Assembly (NCBI GenBank): GCA_028289605.1
Contig: JANQON010000005.1
Coordinates: 124,001 to 188,000, forward strand
From: Hyphococcus sp.
Lineage (GTDB): Bacteria > Pseudomonadota > Alphaproteobacteria > Caulobacterales > Parvularculaceae
Direction: 5' to 3'
DNA length: 64,000 bases
Within the stretch, counting starts at the first letter, position 1; each line of letters opens with the position of its first letter. Position numbers and translations under genes: made by a program. The notes below the pieces were generated by a model. It was not told the origin of the DNA. It ran no database searches and worked only from the letters and a program-made list of their open reading frames with translations. Positions 1 to 7,609 of this stretch are shown here, piece after piece.

Positions 1-1072
1 CTCCAAGCAGGTTGAGGGACGCCACTTCGCCTCGGTGCTGCGCGCGCCGGACGTATTCGAAGCCGCCGAAGTTGTCAGCCATTCCCATGAGGCCATGACG
101 GTCGACTTTGTCACGACAGGCTCGGTAGAGCGGTCCTGCCGCGCTTTTGTCGCGCCATTGCGGACAGATGACGGCGCCGCGTCAGGAGCCCGGTCGCGGT
201 CGTTGGTCTTTATCCGCGATCTCACCAGCGAACGGCGCCTGGAACAGATGCGCGCCGACTTTATCGCCAGCGCCAGTCACGAGCTGCGCACGCCGCTCGC
301 CTCGCTGCTGGGATTCATTGAAACCCTGCGCGGCCATGCGCGCGCCGATCCGGACGCCCAGGAAAAGTTTTTGTCGATTATGCAGTCGCAGGCCGAACGC
401 ATGCAGCGCCTGGTCGCAGATCTGATGTCGCTGTCTCGGATTGAGCTCAACGAACACGTCCCGCCGAAGACGCTTGTGCGACTCGATGAGATCGCCGGCG
501 ACGTCGTCGACAGTTTCGAGCCCCTGTTCGAGCAGGGCGGTTCGATCGTCGATTTGATGATCGAGGACGGCGTCAACGCCAGGATCGTCGGCGACCGCGA
601 TGAGATCTTTCAGGCGATCCAGAACCTGCTCGACAACGCGGTGAAGTATGGCGGCGATCCGGCGCTGATCAAAGCGCGCATCGGCAACGGGCCGGCGCCG
701 GCGCTCACTGCCGAAGGCGAGCCCGGCTACCGCGCCGGCGATTCCGCGGCGCAAATCGCAGCCCGCCTGGGAATGTCCGTGAACGATCTTGTTTATGTGC
801 AGATCCGCGACTTCGGACCGGGCATTGAGCGCTCCGTTCTGCCGCGGCTGACAGAGCGCTTCTATCGGGTCAATGTCGAGCGCAGCCGCAAGAGCGGCGG
901 CACGGGACTTGGTCTCGCCATTGTCAAACATATCATGAATCGCCATCAGGGCGGGTTTCAGATCGAAAGCCGGCTGGCCGGGGGCACGGCGTTTAACTGT
1001 TATTTCGCCACCTCCGGCGCGCCGGCTTCGGCGCAGACGGACGAATTGGCGCCGGCGCACGAATTGCGCTAA
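1..1072 (+). CDS. phoR: Phosphate regulon sensor histidine kinase PhoR (5' partial)
   Basis: Membrane-linked sensor kinase that autophosphorylates on His and passes phosphate to PhoB. The frame is open from base 2, so the N-terminus (membrane part and start of the PAS domain) lies outside the window; the GTG at 35 is internal. The HisKA motif HELRTPL has its His codon at 278-280. It is followed by an N box (NLLDNAVKYG), G1 (DFGPGI), an F box (ERFYRV) and G2 (GTGLGLAIVK). The PhoR assignment rests on this kinase type plus phoU and phoB directly downstream in the same direction. An insertion between the N and G1 boxes, about 45 residues, is longer than usual. Confidence 0.9.
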   Translation, partial: SKQVEGRHFASVLRAPDVFEAAEVVSHSHEAMTVDFVTTGSVERSCRAFVAPLRTDDGAASGARSRSLVFIRDLTSERRLEQMRADFIASASHELRTPLASLLGFIETLRGHARADPDAQEKFLSIMQSQAERMQRLVADLMSLSRIELNEHVPPKTLVRLDEIAGDVVDSFEPLFEQGGSIVDLMIEDGVNARIVGDRDEIFQAIQNLLDNAVKYGGDPALIKARIGNGPAPALTAEGEPGYRAGDSAAQIAARLGMSVNDLVYVQIRDFGPGIERSVLPRLTERFYRVNVERSRKSGGTGLGLAIVKHIMNRHQGGFQIESRLAGGTAFNCYFATSGAPASAQTDELAPAHELR

Positions 1073-1150
1073 AAAGCAAACAGACAAGAATGTGTCACAA
1101 AGACCTGCAAGTAACCGGAGGTCATATCGTTTGACCACTGAGATCCACTT

Positions 1151-1864
1151 ATGGCGGCCCCTGCGCTTGAGACGGCGTTCCCACAATTGCGCCAGTTAGA
1201 AACAGAATTGTCGCGCATGGCGGCCCTTGTGGAAACACAGCTGCAAGGGGCGATCGCCGCATTTGAGCGCCGCGACATCTCAGCCGCCGAGCAATTGATC
1301 GAGGCCGACGCCCGCATCGATGAATATGACCGGGACATAGAAACTCAGGTGATGTCTGTTCTCGCCAGCCAGAAACTGAGCCTGGAAGCGGTGCGTGAAG
1401 CCACCACCATCATGAAGCTGTCGGGCGAGCTGGAGCGGGTCGGCGATCTGGCCAAAAACGTCGCCAAGCGCACGCTGGTGATCAGCCTGGAAGCGCCGAC
1501 CCGGCCTATTCTCGGCGTCGTCCGCATGGGCCGCGCGAGCTTGCGGCAGTTTTCAGATATCCTGAACGCCTATGCGGACCGCAATCTTCAGGCCGCGCAG
1601 GCGGTGTGGCGTGGCGACGATGAACTTGACGAACTTTATAACTCGGTCTTTCAGGAAATCCTGGTGGCGATGATGGAGGATCCGATGCGCGTTAACGCCT
1701 GCACGCATCTGGTTTTCACGGCGAAAAACTTTGAACGCGTGGGCGATCACGCCACCAACATCGCCGAGGCGATCCATTTTCTGGTCACCGGCGCCATGAT
1801 GGTTGACCCAAGGCCGAAAGGGGATGAAACGTCCACTACCGTTGTCAAGCCGCCGTCGGCGTGA
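1151..1864 (+). CDS. phoU: Phosphate signalling complex protein PhoU
   Basis: Cytoplasmic adaptor that links the Pst transporter to PhoR and keeps the pho response off when phosphate is plentiful. At 237 residues it has the normal length and two PhoU helical repeats. Each repeat carries the metal-cluster motif ERVGD, at about residues 95-99 and 195-199. It starts 78 bases after phoR and ends 38 bases before phoB, so the three are probably one operon. A good Shine-Dalgarno (GGAGG, 1117-1121) lies 29 bases upstream of the ATG, too far to be ideal, but there is no other in-frame start because a TGA sits at 1139-1141. No pstSCAB genes separate it from phoR. Confidence 0.93.
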   Translation: MAAPALETAFPQLRQLETELSRMAALVETQLQGAIAAFERRDISAAEQLIEADARIDEYDRDIETQVMSVLASQKLSLEAVREATTIMKLSGELERVGDLAKNVAKRTLVISLEAPTRPILGVVRMGRASLRQFSDILNAYADRNLQAAQAVWRGDDELDELYNSVFQEILVAMMEDPMRVNACTHLVFTAKNFERVGDHATNIAEAIHFLVTGAMMVDPRPKGDETSTTVVKPPSA

Positions 1865-1902
1865 TGGGGCCGTCGACCCGCGCAAAGCAGAGTGTGTAGA
1901 CT

Positions 1903-2595
1903 ATGGCTGAAACACGCATACTGATCGTTGAAGACGAAGAAGCGCTTGCGACGCTTCTGGAGTACAATCTCGCCAAGGAGAGTTTCGAGGTCGCCGTCGC
2001 CGCTGACGGCGAAGAGGCGCTGCTGAAAATCGACGAGGAGGCGCCGGACCTCGTGATCCTCGACTGGATGCTGCCGAAGGTTTCCGGCATCGAAGTCTGC
2101 CGGCGCCTGCGCGCCAAGCCGGAAACGCGCAATCTGCCGATCATCATGCTGACGGCGCGGTCGGAAGAGGCGGACCGCATTCGCGGGCTCGAAACCGGCG
2201 CCGATGATTATCTGACAAAGCCGTTTTCAACCAACGAACTGATTGCGCGCGTCCGCGCCGTTTTGCGCCGCATCCGTCCGGGCCTGGCGGAAGACAAGGT
2301 CAATGTGGGGGATCTGGTGGTCGACCGCGTCTCGCACAAGGTCATCCGGGGCGACAAGGAGATACATCTCGGACCGACAGAGTTTCGCCTGCTCGATCAC
2401 TTGATCCAGCACCCAGGGCGCGTGTTCTCCCGCGAGCAGCTGTTGAATGCGGTCTGGGGCTCGGACGTTTTTGTCGAGGTGCGCACCGTTGACGTTCACA
2501 TCGGACGTCTGCGCAAAGCGCTTAACAAGCACAAGCAGGGCGATCCGATCCGCACGGTTCGCTCGGCCGGATACGCCCTGGAAACGATGCAGTGA
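1903..2595 (+). CDS. phoB: Phosphate regulon response regulator PhoB
   Basis: OmpR-family response regulator, 230 residues. The receiver domain has the acidic pair after the first strand (VEDEE), the phospho-acceptor Asp54 in LDWMLP and the conserved Lys in TKPF. The winged-helix DNA-binding domain, about residues 130-230, contains the typical LGPTEFRLLDHL, the RVFSREQLL motif and the RTVDVHIGRLRKAL recognition helix. When phosphorylated by PhoR it activates pho box promoters under phosphate limitation. It is the last gene of the phoR-phoU-phoB unit and converges on gcrA. Confidence 0.95.
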   Translation: MAETRILIVEDEEALATLLEYNLAKESFEVAVAADGEEALLKIDEEAPDLVILDWMLPKVSGIEVCRRLRAKPETRNLPIIMLTARSEEADRIRGLETGADDYLTKPFSTNELIARVRAVLRRIRPGLAEDKVNVGDLVVDRVSHKVIRGDKEIHLGPTEFRLLDHLIQHPGRVFSREQLLNAVWGSDVFVEVRTVDVHIGRLRKALNKHKQGDPIRTVRSAGYALETMQ

Positions 2596-2608
2596 CGCGT
2601 TGCGTCAC
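2592..2608 (+). terminator. Perfect hairpin overlapping the phoB stop codon
   Basis: GTGACGC, then a 3-base loop, then GCGTCAC. This forms a perfect 7-bp stem spanning the phoB TGA, in the 32-base gap between convergent phoB and gcrA. No T-run follows, so intrinsic termination is uncertain; it may instead protect the mRNA 3' end. Confidence 0.3.
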
Positions 2609-2627
2609 GCCGTCAATGTCGCCCTAG

Positions 2628-3137
2628 TCAGCCTGCGGCCCGGCGTTTGCCGGCGGCGGCGATCGCCCGGCGCGGTTCGCGGCGCGGCTCGCGGCGCTGG
2701 GGCGGCTGGAACGCCATATGTGCGTGATAAGCGCAATAGGATTTGCCCGGCAGCGTCGGCTGGCCGCAGAAATGGAAATCGTCTCGCGCCGGATCGCCGA
2801 TGGGCCACTTGCACATATTGTTCTGAATGGTCGCGACGGTGGCGGAGTCGCCGGTATCGAGGACGAGCGGGGCGGCGAATTCCGGCTCGGGGATGACCGA
2901 CTTGATCTCCTCGCGCGGCGGCGCGGCGGTCGCGCCCTGAGGCTGTTGCGGCGCCGACGGCGCGCAGCCGCGCTGCGGCTTTGTCGGGGTCGCGCGGCCG
3001 GAAAGGCCGAGGCGATGCACTTTGCCGATGACCGCGTTGCGCGTGACGCCTCCGATCTTATTGGCGATTTGCGCGGCCGAGAGACCTTCCGCCCATAATT
3101 TCTTCAGTGTTTCAACGCGTTCCTCGGTCCAGGCCAT
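2628..3137 (-). CDS. gcrA: GcrA cell cycle regulator
   Basis: Sigma70-associated transcription factor of alphaproteobacteria that acts at promoters carrying methylated GANTC sites, together with the methyltransferase CcrM. The ATG at 3137 gives the family N-terminus MAWTEERVETLKKLW, followed by the helix-turn-helix (LSAAQIANKIGGVTRNAVIGKVHRLGL). A low-complexity Pro/Ala/Gln linker and the conserved C-terminal CKWPIGDP and FCGQPTLPGKSYCAYH block follow. The length of 169 residues matches the family. The frame stays open upstream of 3137, but that part has no family similarity. A GANTC site lies in its upstream region. Confidence 0.95.
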   Translation of the reverse strand: MAWTEERVETLKKLWAEGLSAAQIANKIGGVTRNAVIGKVHRLGLSGRATPTKPQRGCAPSAPQQPQGATAAPPREEIKSVIPEPEFAAPLVLDTGDSATVATIQNNMCKWPIGDPARDDFHFCGQPTLPGKSYCAYHAHMAFQPPQRREPRREPRRAIAAAGKRRAAG

Positions 3138-3189
3138 ATCGCCGGTCTCCCTGTTGTCGCTGCTTTGGCGCCGCGTTTGGGCGCGAAAT

Positions 3190-3194
3190 GAATC
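3190..3194. promoter_or_regulatory. GANTC (CcrM methylation) site upstream of gcrA
   Basis: GAATC lies about 53 bases upstream of the gcrA start, in an AT-rich stretch between gcrA and the divergent ABC permease gene. GANTC is the CcrM target and GcrA acts at methylated GANTC promoters. The site is short and could occur by chance. Confidence 0.35.
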
Positions 3195-3382
3195 AATATA
3201 TTGTGTGGTCCGCCATATTGCGCCCGCTGACGCCAAAATATAGTAGCTCAGCAATTGAGAAACACAACATGGCGCCGATTGGTTTTTTTGCCCACTATAT
3301 GTTGATAATCGGAAACGGTTGACGACGCCCGATCATAGGGCCACATCCGGTCCATCTCAGGATCCAGGCAAATCAGAGGCGG

Positions 3383-4237
3383 ATGATGGACGGGGCCGAT
3401 ATTGCAACGCAGCAAGCTGTTAGCGCGCGGCCCGTCTTCGGCGAGCGGCGGTTTGGTCGCGTTAACTGGCTCGGTTTGCGAACCCTCTACGTCAAGGAAG
3501 TGCGACGCTTCCTGAAGGTCATTACACAGACCGTTATCGCGCCCGTCGTATCAACCTTGTTGTTTCTGATTGTGTTTACGCAGGCGTTCGGCGCAACGCG
3601 GCCCGGCGTGGGTGATATCCCGTTTGTTGAGTTTCTCGCCCCGGGCTTGATGATGATGGCGGTCCTGACCAACGCCTTCACCAATTCGTCATCCTCTATC
3701 CTGATCGGAAAAGTACAGGGCAACATCGTCGATGTGCTGATGCCGCCGCTGTCCGCGGCGGAACTGACCGTGGCGTTTGTCGCCGGCGCGGCGACGCGCG
3801 GTCTGCTTGTCGGTTTTATTACCGGCGTCACCAGCGCCGCTTTCATGAGCGCCACCGGTGCGACGATGAGGATTGAGGCGATTTGGGCGATTCTCTATTT
3901 TTCGGTGGCGGCGGCGATCATTTTCGGCATGCTCGGCGTCATTGGCGGGGTCTGGGCGGAAAAGTTCGACAACCTTGCGGCGGTGACAAATTTTGTCATT
4001 ACGCCGCTGACTTTCCTGTCCGGCACCTTTTATTCGATCGAACGGTTGCCTGAGGCCTTTCGAACGGCGAGCTATTTCAATCCGGTTTTCTACATGATCG
4101 ACGGTTTTCGGTTCGGCTTTACCGGCGCTGCCGAATCCAACCTCGCCGTCGGCGTCGCCCTGACGCTGGCGCTCGCTTCAGGGCTTGGGCTCTCGTGCTA
4201 CCTTCTGTTTCGCTCCGGATACAAACTGAAAGACTAG
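3383..4237 (+). CDS. ABC-2 type transporter permease
   Basis: Integral membrane subunit of a YadH/NodJ-like ABC-2 exporter, 284 residues. After a cytoplasmic N-terminus (about 1-45, ending in the KEVRRFLKV amphipathic segment) there are about six membrane helices, including the family signature region FLAPGLMMMAVLTNAF. No ATP-binding subunit is next to it, so its partner must be encoded elsewhere and the substrate cannot be read. Tandem ATGs at 3383 and 3386 are both preceded by a purine-rich AGAGGCGG. It lies 17 bases upstream of hslO, so the two are probably co-transcribed. Confidence 0.85.
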   Translation: MMDGADIATQQAVSARPVFGERRFGRVNWLGLRTLYVKEVRRFLKVITQTVIAPVVSTLLFLIVFTQAFGATRPGVGDIPFVEFLAPGLMMMAVLTNAFTNSSSSILIGKVQGNIVDVLMPPLSAAELTVAFVAGAATRGLLVGFITGVTSAAFMSATGATMRIEAIWAILYFSVAAAIIFGMLGVIGGVWAEKFDNLAAVTNFVITPLTFLSGTFYSIERLPEAFRTASYFNPVFYMIDGFRFGFTGAAESNLAVGVALTLALASGLGLSCYLLFRSGYKLKD

Positions 4238-4254
4238 GGTCGGCGGGGTCTTTC

Positions 4255-5175
4255 ATGTCTGATACGGGTGAAGCGAAAGAAGACGATTTCGTCTTGCCGT
4301 TTCAAGTCGGCGACACAGCCGTGCGCGGTCGTGTTGTTCGGCTTGGCGGCGCCATCGATGAAATACTGTCGCGGCACCCGTTTCCCCATTCGGTCAATGT
4401 GCTTTTGGGCGAGGCGGCCGCCCTCGTGGCGATGATGGGAGCGGCGCTGAAATTCGAGGGCAAACTCATTTTTCAGGCCCAGGGCGACGGTCCGACGCCG
4501 ATGATTGTGGCGGATTATTCAGCAGGCGGCGCACTTAGGGCGACGGCCAAAGTCGTCGGCGACGTGGGCGAGGCGGTCGGTCCTTCGCTTTTGGGAAAAA
4601 GCCATATTGTCATGACCATTGACCAGGGCGCCGACATGGAGCGCTACCAAGGCGTAACGCCCTTGGACGGCGCTAGTCTTTCTCAGGCCGCGGTCGCCTA
4701 TTTCGATCAGTCCGAACAGATCCCGACCGCCGTGAGGCTTGCCGTGGGCCGCATCTCTGCGCCGGGAGAGCCGGAGCAGTGGCGCGCGGGCGGCATCATG
4801 GCTCAGTTTGTCCCCGGCGAGGGCGGCGCCCGCGAGCGCGGGGAAGAGGTCCTGATGAGTCACGACGATCAGGACCTCTGGGACCGGGCGAACGCTTTTG
4901 TTCAGTCTGCGGAGGACGACGAGCTTCTCGATCCGGGGATCAGTTCGGAAACGCTGCTCTATCGCCTCTTTCACGAAGACGGCGTGCGCGTGTTCGACCG
5001 TCAGGAAATCCGCGCCGACTGCAGCTGCAACAGCGACAAGATCGAGGCTGTGCTCGGCCGCTATGGCGAGGAAGAGCTGTCCGACATGGTCGAGGACGGC
5101 GTTATCACGGTTACCTGCGAGTTTTGCCGAACGCCCTACCGGTTTGATCGGTCGGGCGCGCGGCTTGCGGAGTGA
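4255..5175 (+). CDS. hslO: Redox-regulated chaperone Hsp33
   Basis: Cytoplasmic holdase chaperone switched on by oxidative unfolding. The ATG at 4255 (MSDTGEAKED) starts after the upstream permease stop; the earlier in-frame start lies inside that gene. The N-terminal substrate-binding domain covers about residues 10-230. The C-terminal redox switch holds four zinc-binding cysteines in CxC (256, 258) and CxxC (288, 291) arrangement. At 306 residues it is the normal size for alphaproteobacterial Hsp33. Confidence 0.94.
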   Translation: MSDTGEAKEDDFVLPFQVGDTAVRGRVVRLGGAIDEILSRHPFPHSVNVLLGEAAALVAMMGAALKFEGKLIFQAQGDGPTPMIVADYSAGGALRATAKVVGDVGEAVGPSLLGKSHIVMTIDQGADMERYQGVTPLDGASLSQAAVAYFDQSEQIPTAVRLAVGRISAPGEPEQWRAGGIMAQFVPGEGGARERGEEVLMSHDDQDLWDRANAFVQSAEDDELLDPGISSETLLYRLFHEDGVRVFDRQEIRADCSCNSDKIEAVLGRYGEEELSDMVEDGVITVTCEFCRTPYRFDRSGARLAE

Positions 5176-5260
5176 TACAGCGCCGAGTTTTTCTGCTATT
5201 GTTCCGCATACCAGTAATCATTGCCGCAAGATGTGTCGACGCGGCGGGGCGGGGAACATC

Positions 5261-6052
5261 GTGAAAAAAGAAACATACGAACGCGAGTTAAAGGACCTGG
5301 AGTTTGAGCTCGCCAAACTCCAGGAAACCGTTCAGCGCAAGAAGCTTAAAGTCGCGATCATTTTTGAAGGGCGTGACGCGGCCGGCAAGGGCGGCGCGAT
5401 CAAGACCATCATGCGGCGGATGAATGCGCGCGTGTGGCGGATCGTGGCGTTGCCGAAGCCGTCCGACCGCGAACGCACGCAGTGGTACTTCGAACGATAT
5501 GTCGCTCATCTGCCGGCGGGCGGCGAGATCGTGCTCTTCGACCGCTCCTGGTACAACCGCGCCGTTGTTGAGCCGGTGATGGGGTTTTGCACTGAAGATG
5601 AATACCGGATTTTTATGGAGGAAGCGCCCCGGTTTGAACGTATGCTGATCGATTCGGGCATGATCCTTCTGAAGTTCTGGATCCATGTCAGCGTCGCTGA
5701 ACAGGAGGACCGCTTTCAGGACAGGGCCAATGACCCGCGCAAACGATGGAAGTTGTCGCCGATTGATCTGAGAGCGCGCGATCTTTGGGTCGAGTTCACC
5801 CGTCACCGCGACGACATGTTCGCCAAGACCCATACGAACGAGGCGCCATGGCTAGTCGTTGACGGCAACGATAAGAAGAAAGCGCGCCTGAACATTATTC
5901 GCGCAATTCTCGACCGCGTACCGTACGAGTTCAACAAGGACGCTTTTGATCCAGTAAAGCTGCCGCCGCGACCGGACGTTCATGACGGCGACTATCAAGA
6001 ACCGTCCGTCGACGAACTCAATTGCGTTGAAGACTACTACCCGGACGATTAG
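5261..6052 (+). CDS. ppk2: Polyphosphate kinase 2 family protein
   Basis: PPK2 enzymes use polyphosphate to phosphorylate nucleoside diphosphates (class I) or monophosphates. Counting from the GTG at 5261, which has a purine-rich GGCGGGG before it, the 263-residue protein shows Walker A GRDAAGKGG at 37-45, the second-strand motif FDRSWYNR at 93-100 and the lid-region RANDPRKRWKLSP, all PPK2 hallmarks. An in-frame ATG at 5231 is possible but has no Shine-Dalgarno. The single-domain layout suggests class I (NDP kinase type); this is inference. Its closeness to the pho regulators fits phosphate storage. Confidence 0.9.
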   Translation: MKKETYERELKDLEFELAKLQETVQRKKLKVAIIFEGRDAAGKGGAIKTIMRRMNARVWRIVALPKPSDRERTQWYFERYVAHLPAGGEIVLFDRSWYNRAVVEPVMGFCTEDEYRIFMEEAPRFERMLIDSGMILLKFWIHVSVAEQEDRFQDRANDPRKRWKLSPIDLRARDLWVEFTRHRDDMFAKTHTNEAPWLVVDGNDKKKARLNIIRAILDRVPYEFNKDAFDPVKLPPRPDVHDGDYQEPSVDELNCVEDYYPDD

Positions 6053-6085
6053 CAAGCGTTGCATTTTACGTTAATCGAAATTCCT

Positions 6086-6195
6086 GATCCTTCGAGGGGC
6101 CTTCGGCGCACCTCAGGACGAGCAATCTCCATATTTCCCAACACTCCCAACCTCATCCTGAGGTGCAAACGCACGGCGTTTGCCTCGAAGGATGG
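6086..6195. repeat. Imperfect long inverted repeat (REP-like)
   Basis: Two arms, about 6086-6122 and 6152-6195, pair through ATCCTTCGAGG at the outer ends and CACCTCAGGA-GAG inside, with divergent middles. The ATCCTTCGAGG / CTCAGGATGAGG pattern resembles a dispersed palindromic element widespread in alphaproteobacteria. It fills most of the gap between ppk2 and the convergent YdeI-like gene. Confidence 0.7.
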
Positions 6196-6228
6196 CAACC
6201 TTGCAAACTGCAACCAGCTCTAGTGCGC

Positions 6229-6816
6229 TCAGCATTTGTATTTGTCGTTGAGTCCCGCGCCGGCGGCGATCATCGGCAGAATTTTTTCGATGCGGCGCAG
6301 TTTGGTGTCGTCCCGTTTCGCTTCCGCGACATAGTCCGCATATTCGCGGCGCTTGCCCGGAGTCAGCGCCTTGAATGCGGCGCCGGCCTTTTTGTCTTTG
6401 GCGAGCGCGGCTTTCAGCGGCGGGGGAACGGCCACGGGCGCGCCGCGCGCCGGTTTGATCTCTTTGCCGGCGGCCGCATTCTTGATCGCCTGCTTGGCGT
6501 AGCGCCTGATCAGCGCCGGCTTGATGTCTGCGGCGCTTTTCATCCGCCACTGACGCATGGCTTTTGTCTTGCCGTCCTGGGCGTTGATCAAAACGTCCTC
6601 AGCGTCATCGATCAGCGCGCCCTGGTGGAACCAGAGTCCGAAATAGCTCTTGAAGGCGCCGATGCCGAGAATGTTCTGGCCGTGGGCGCCGTAGGACGGC
6701 ATGCCCCACTTAACGGACTCTTCCAGGCCGACCGATAAGAGAATTTCCCGAAGCTTCTGCAATTCGTCCGACCACTGTGGTTTTTGCCGGATGCAGTCGT
6801 CGACGGTCTTAGCCAC
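6229..6816 (-). CDS. YdeI/OmpD-associated family protein (DUF1801-like)
   Basis: Cytoplasmic protein of 195 residues. The N-terminal half (about 10-115) matches DUF1801, with ESVKWGMPSYGAHGQNILGIGAFKS and GLWFHQGALI. The C-terminal half, with the LTPGKRREYADYVAEAKRDDTKLRRIEKIL motif, is the OmdA/YdeI region annotated as bacteriocin-protection-like. The molecular function is not established. Its start overlaps the end of the upstream glycosyltransferase by 8 bases, so the two are translationally coupled. Confidence 0.8.
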   Translation of the reverse strand: MAKTVDDCIRQKPQWSDELQKLREILLSVGLEESVKWGMPSYGAHGQNILGIGAFKSYFGLWFHQGALIDDAEDVLINAQDGKTKAMRQWRMKSAADIKPALIRRYAKQAIKNAAAGKEIKPARGAPVAVPPPLKAALAKDKKAGAAFKALTPGKRREYADYVAEAKRDDTKLRRIEKILPMIAAGAGLNDKYKC

Positions 6817-7600
6817 GGGGCGCCTCGCGTTCTTTCATTCGCCGCTCCCACATTTTGACGTCTTTCATCCATCTGCCTTGTGCAGACATCATCGCAACGG
6901 CGAAGCCGTAGACGCCGCCGCGGAAATATTGCTGCAAAACATACCTTTTTAAGAAGTAAAAAGGGAGCCCGAAAAAAATGCGCAATGCGAGCGCGGGCGC
7001 TGATTTCAGCGGCAACGCAGAGGCGCGCACCGAAGAGTGTTTGTTGAGTTTGCCGATGAACGATGCGGCGCCAGTGAAGGAGTAATGCAGGATCGGCGCT
7101 GAGAGTCTGCCGACCGGGACGCTTTCCGGGATGTCGAACTGGTCCCAGGCCTCGTGGTCGGGCTGGCGCACGGCCCGGCGGTCATAGAGTTTGTGGCGCT
7201 TCTGCCGGCCGAAGCTGAGCCAGGGCGCGCCCACAGGAGGCGCAAGCGCAAGTTCGGTGCGAAAAATTTTCTCCCGCGGCGCGCCATCGGCGAAGAGCGC
7301 TGTGATTTCAGCGGCGAGCGCCGGCGTGACGATTTCGTCTCCATCAAGGTCAAGCAACCAGTCATGGGCGCAGGCGTCTTCGCCGATGCGCTTTTGTTTG
7401 CCGTTGCCGCGCCACGGATGTTCAATGACGCGCGCGCCAGCGTCTCGTGCGATCGCGATCGTGTCGTCGTCGGAACCGGAGTCGACGACGACCACCTCAT
7501 CGGCGACCTGCAGGGCCGCGCGCACCACATCGCCGATCATGCGCGCTTCGTTGCGCGTGCGGATGTAAGCGGAAATTGGCGGGCGCGCCTCTGTCATCAT
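6809..7600 (-). CDS. Glycosyltransferase family 2 (LPS core WaaE/KdtX type)
   Basis: GT-A fold transferase of 263 residues. It has an N-terminal nucleotide-sugar site (ISAYIRTRNEARMI), the acidic VVVDSGSDDDT motif at about 38-48 and the metal-binding LLDLDGDEIV. The pattern, including KQKRIGEDACAHDW, is typical of WaaE/KdtX-like lipopolysaccharide core glucosyltransferases. A hydrophobic C-terminal segment may bind the membrane. It lies 9 bases downstream of the DUF885 gene and overlaps the YdeI-like gene. The acceptor sugar is unknown. Confidence 0.85.
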   Translation of the reverse strand: MMTEARPPISAYIRTRNEARMIGDVVRAALQVADEVVVVDSGSDDDTIAIARDAGARVIEHPWRGNGKQKRIGEDACAHDWLLDLDGDEIVTPALAAEITALFADGAPREKIFRTELALAPPVGAPWLSFGRQKRHKLYDRRAVRQPDHEAWDQFDIPESVPVGRLSAPILHYSFTGAASFIGKLNKHSSVRASALPLKSAPALALRIFFGLPFYFLKRYVLQQYFRGGVYGFAVAMMSAQGRWMKDVKMWERRMKEREAPRG

Positions 7601-7609
7601 CGAGCGCGC

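Noticed and set aside
1081-1150. Possible pho box upstream of phoU (TGTCACAAAGACCTGCAA)
   Set aside because: The two half-sites are 13 bases apart instead of 11 and the second is poor.
182-1186. Long antisense frame of 334 codons opposite phoR
   Set aside because: It lies over a clear kinase with all motifs; GC-rich codon bias creates open antisense frames. No Shine-Dalgarno or family similarity.
1131-1199. TTG start with well-placed GGAGG before phoU, out of frame
   Set aside because: It gives only 22 codons. The ATG at 1151 already gives a full PhoU N-terminus, so a frameshift need not be assumed.
4898-5260. Extension of the PPK2 gene upstream to 4898
   Set aside because: The extension overlaps hslO in another frame and has no PPK2 similarity. 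The GTG at 5261 has the best ribosome site.
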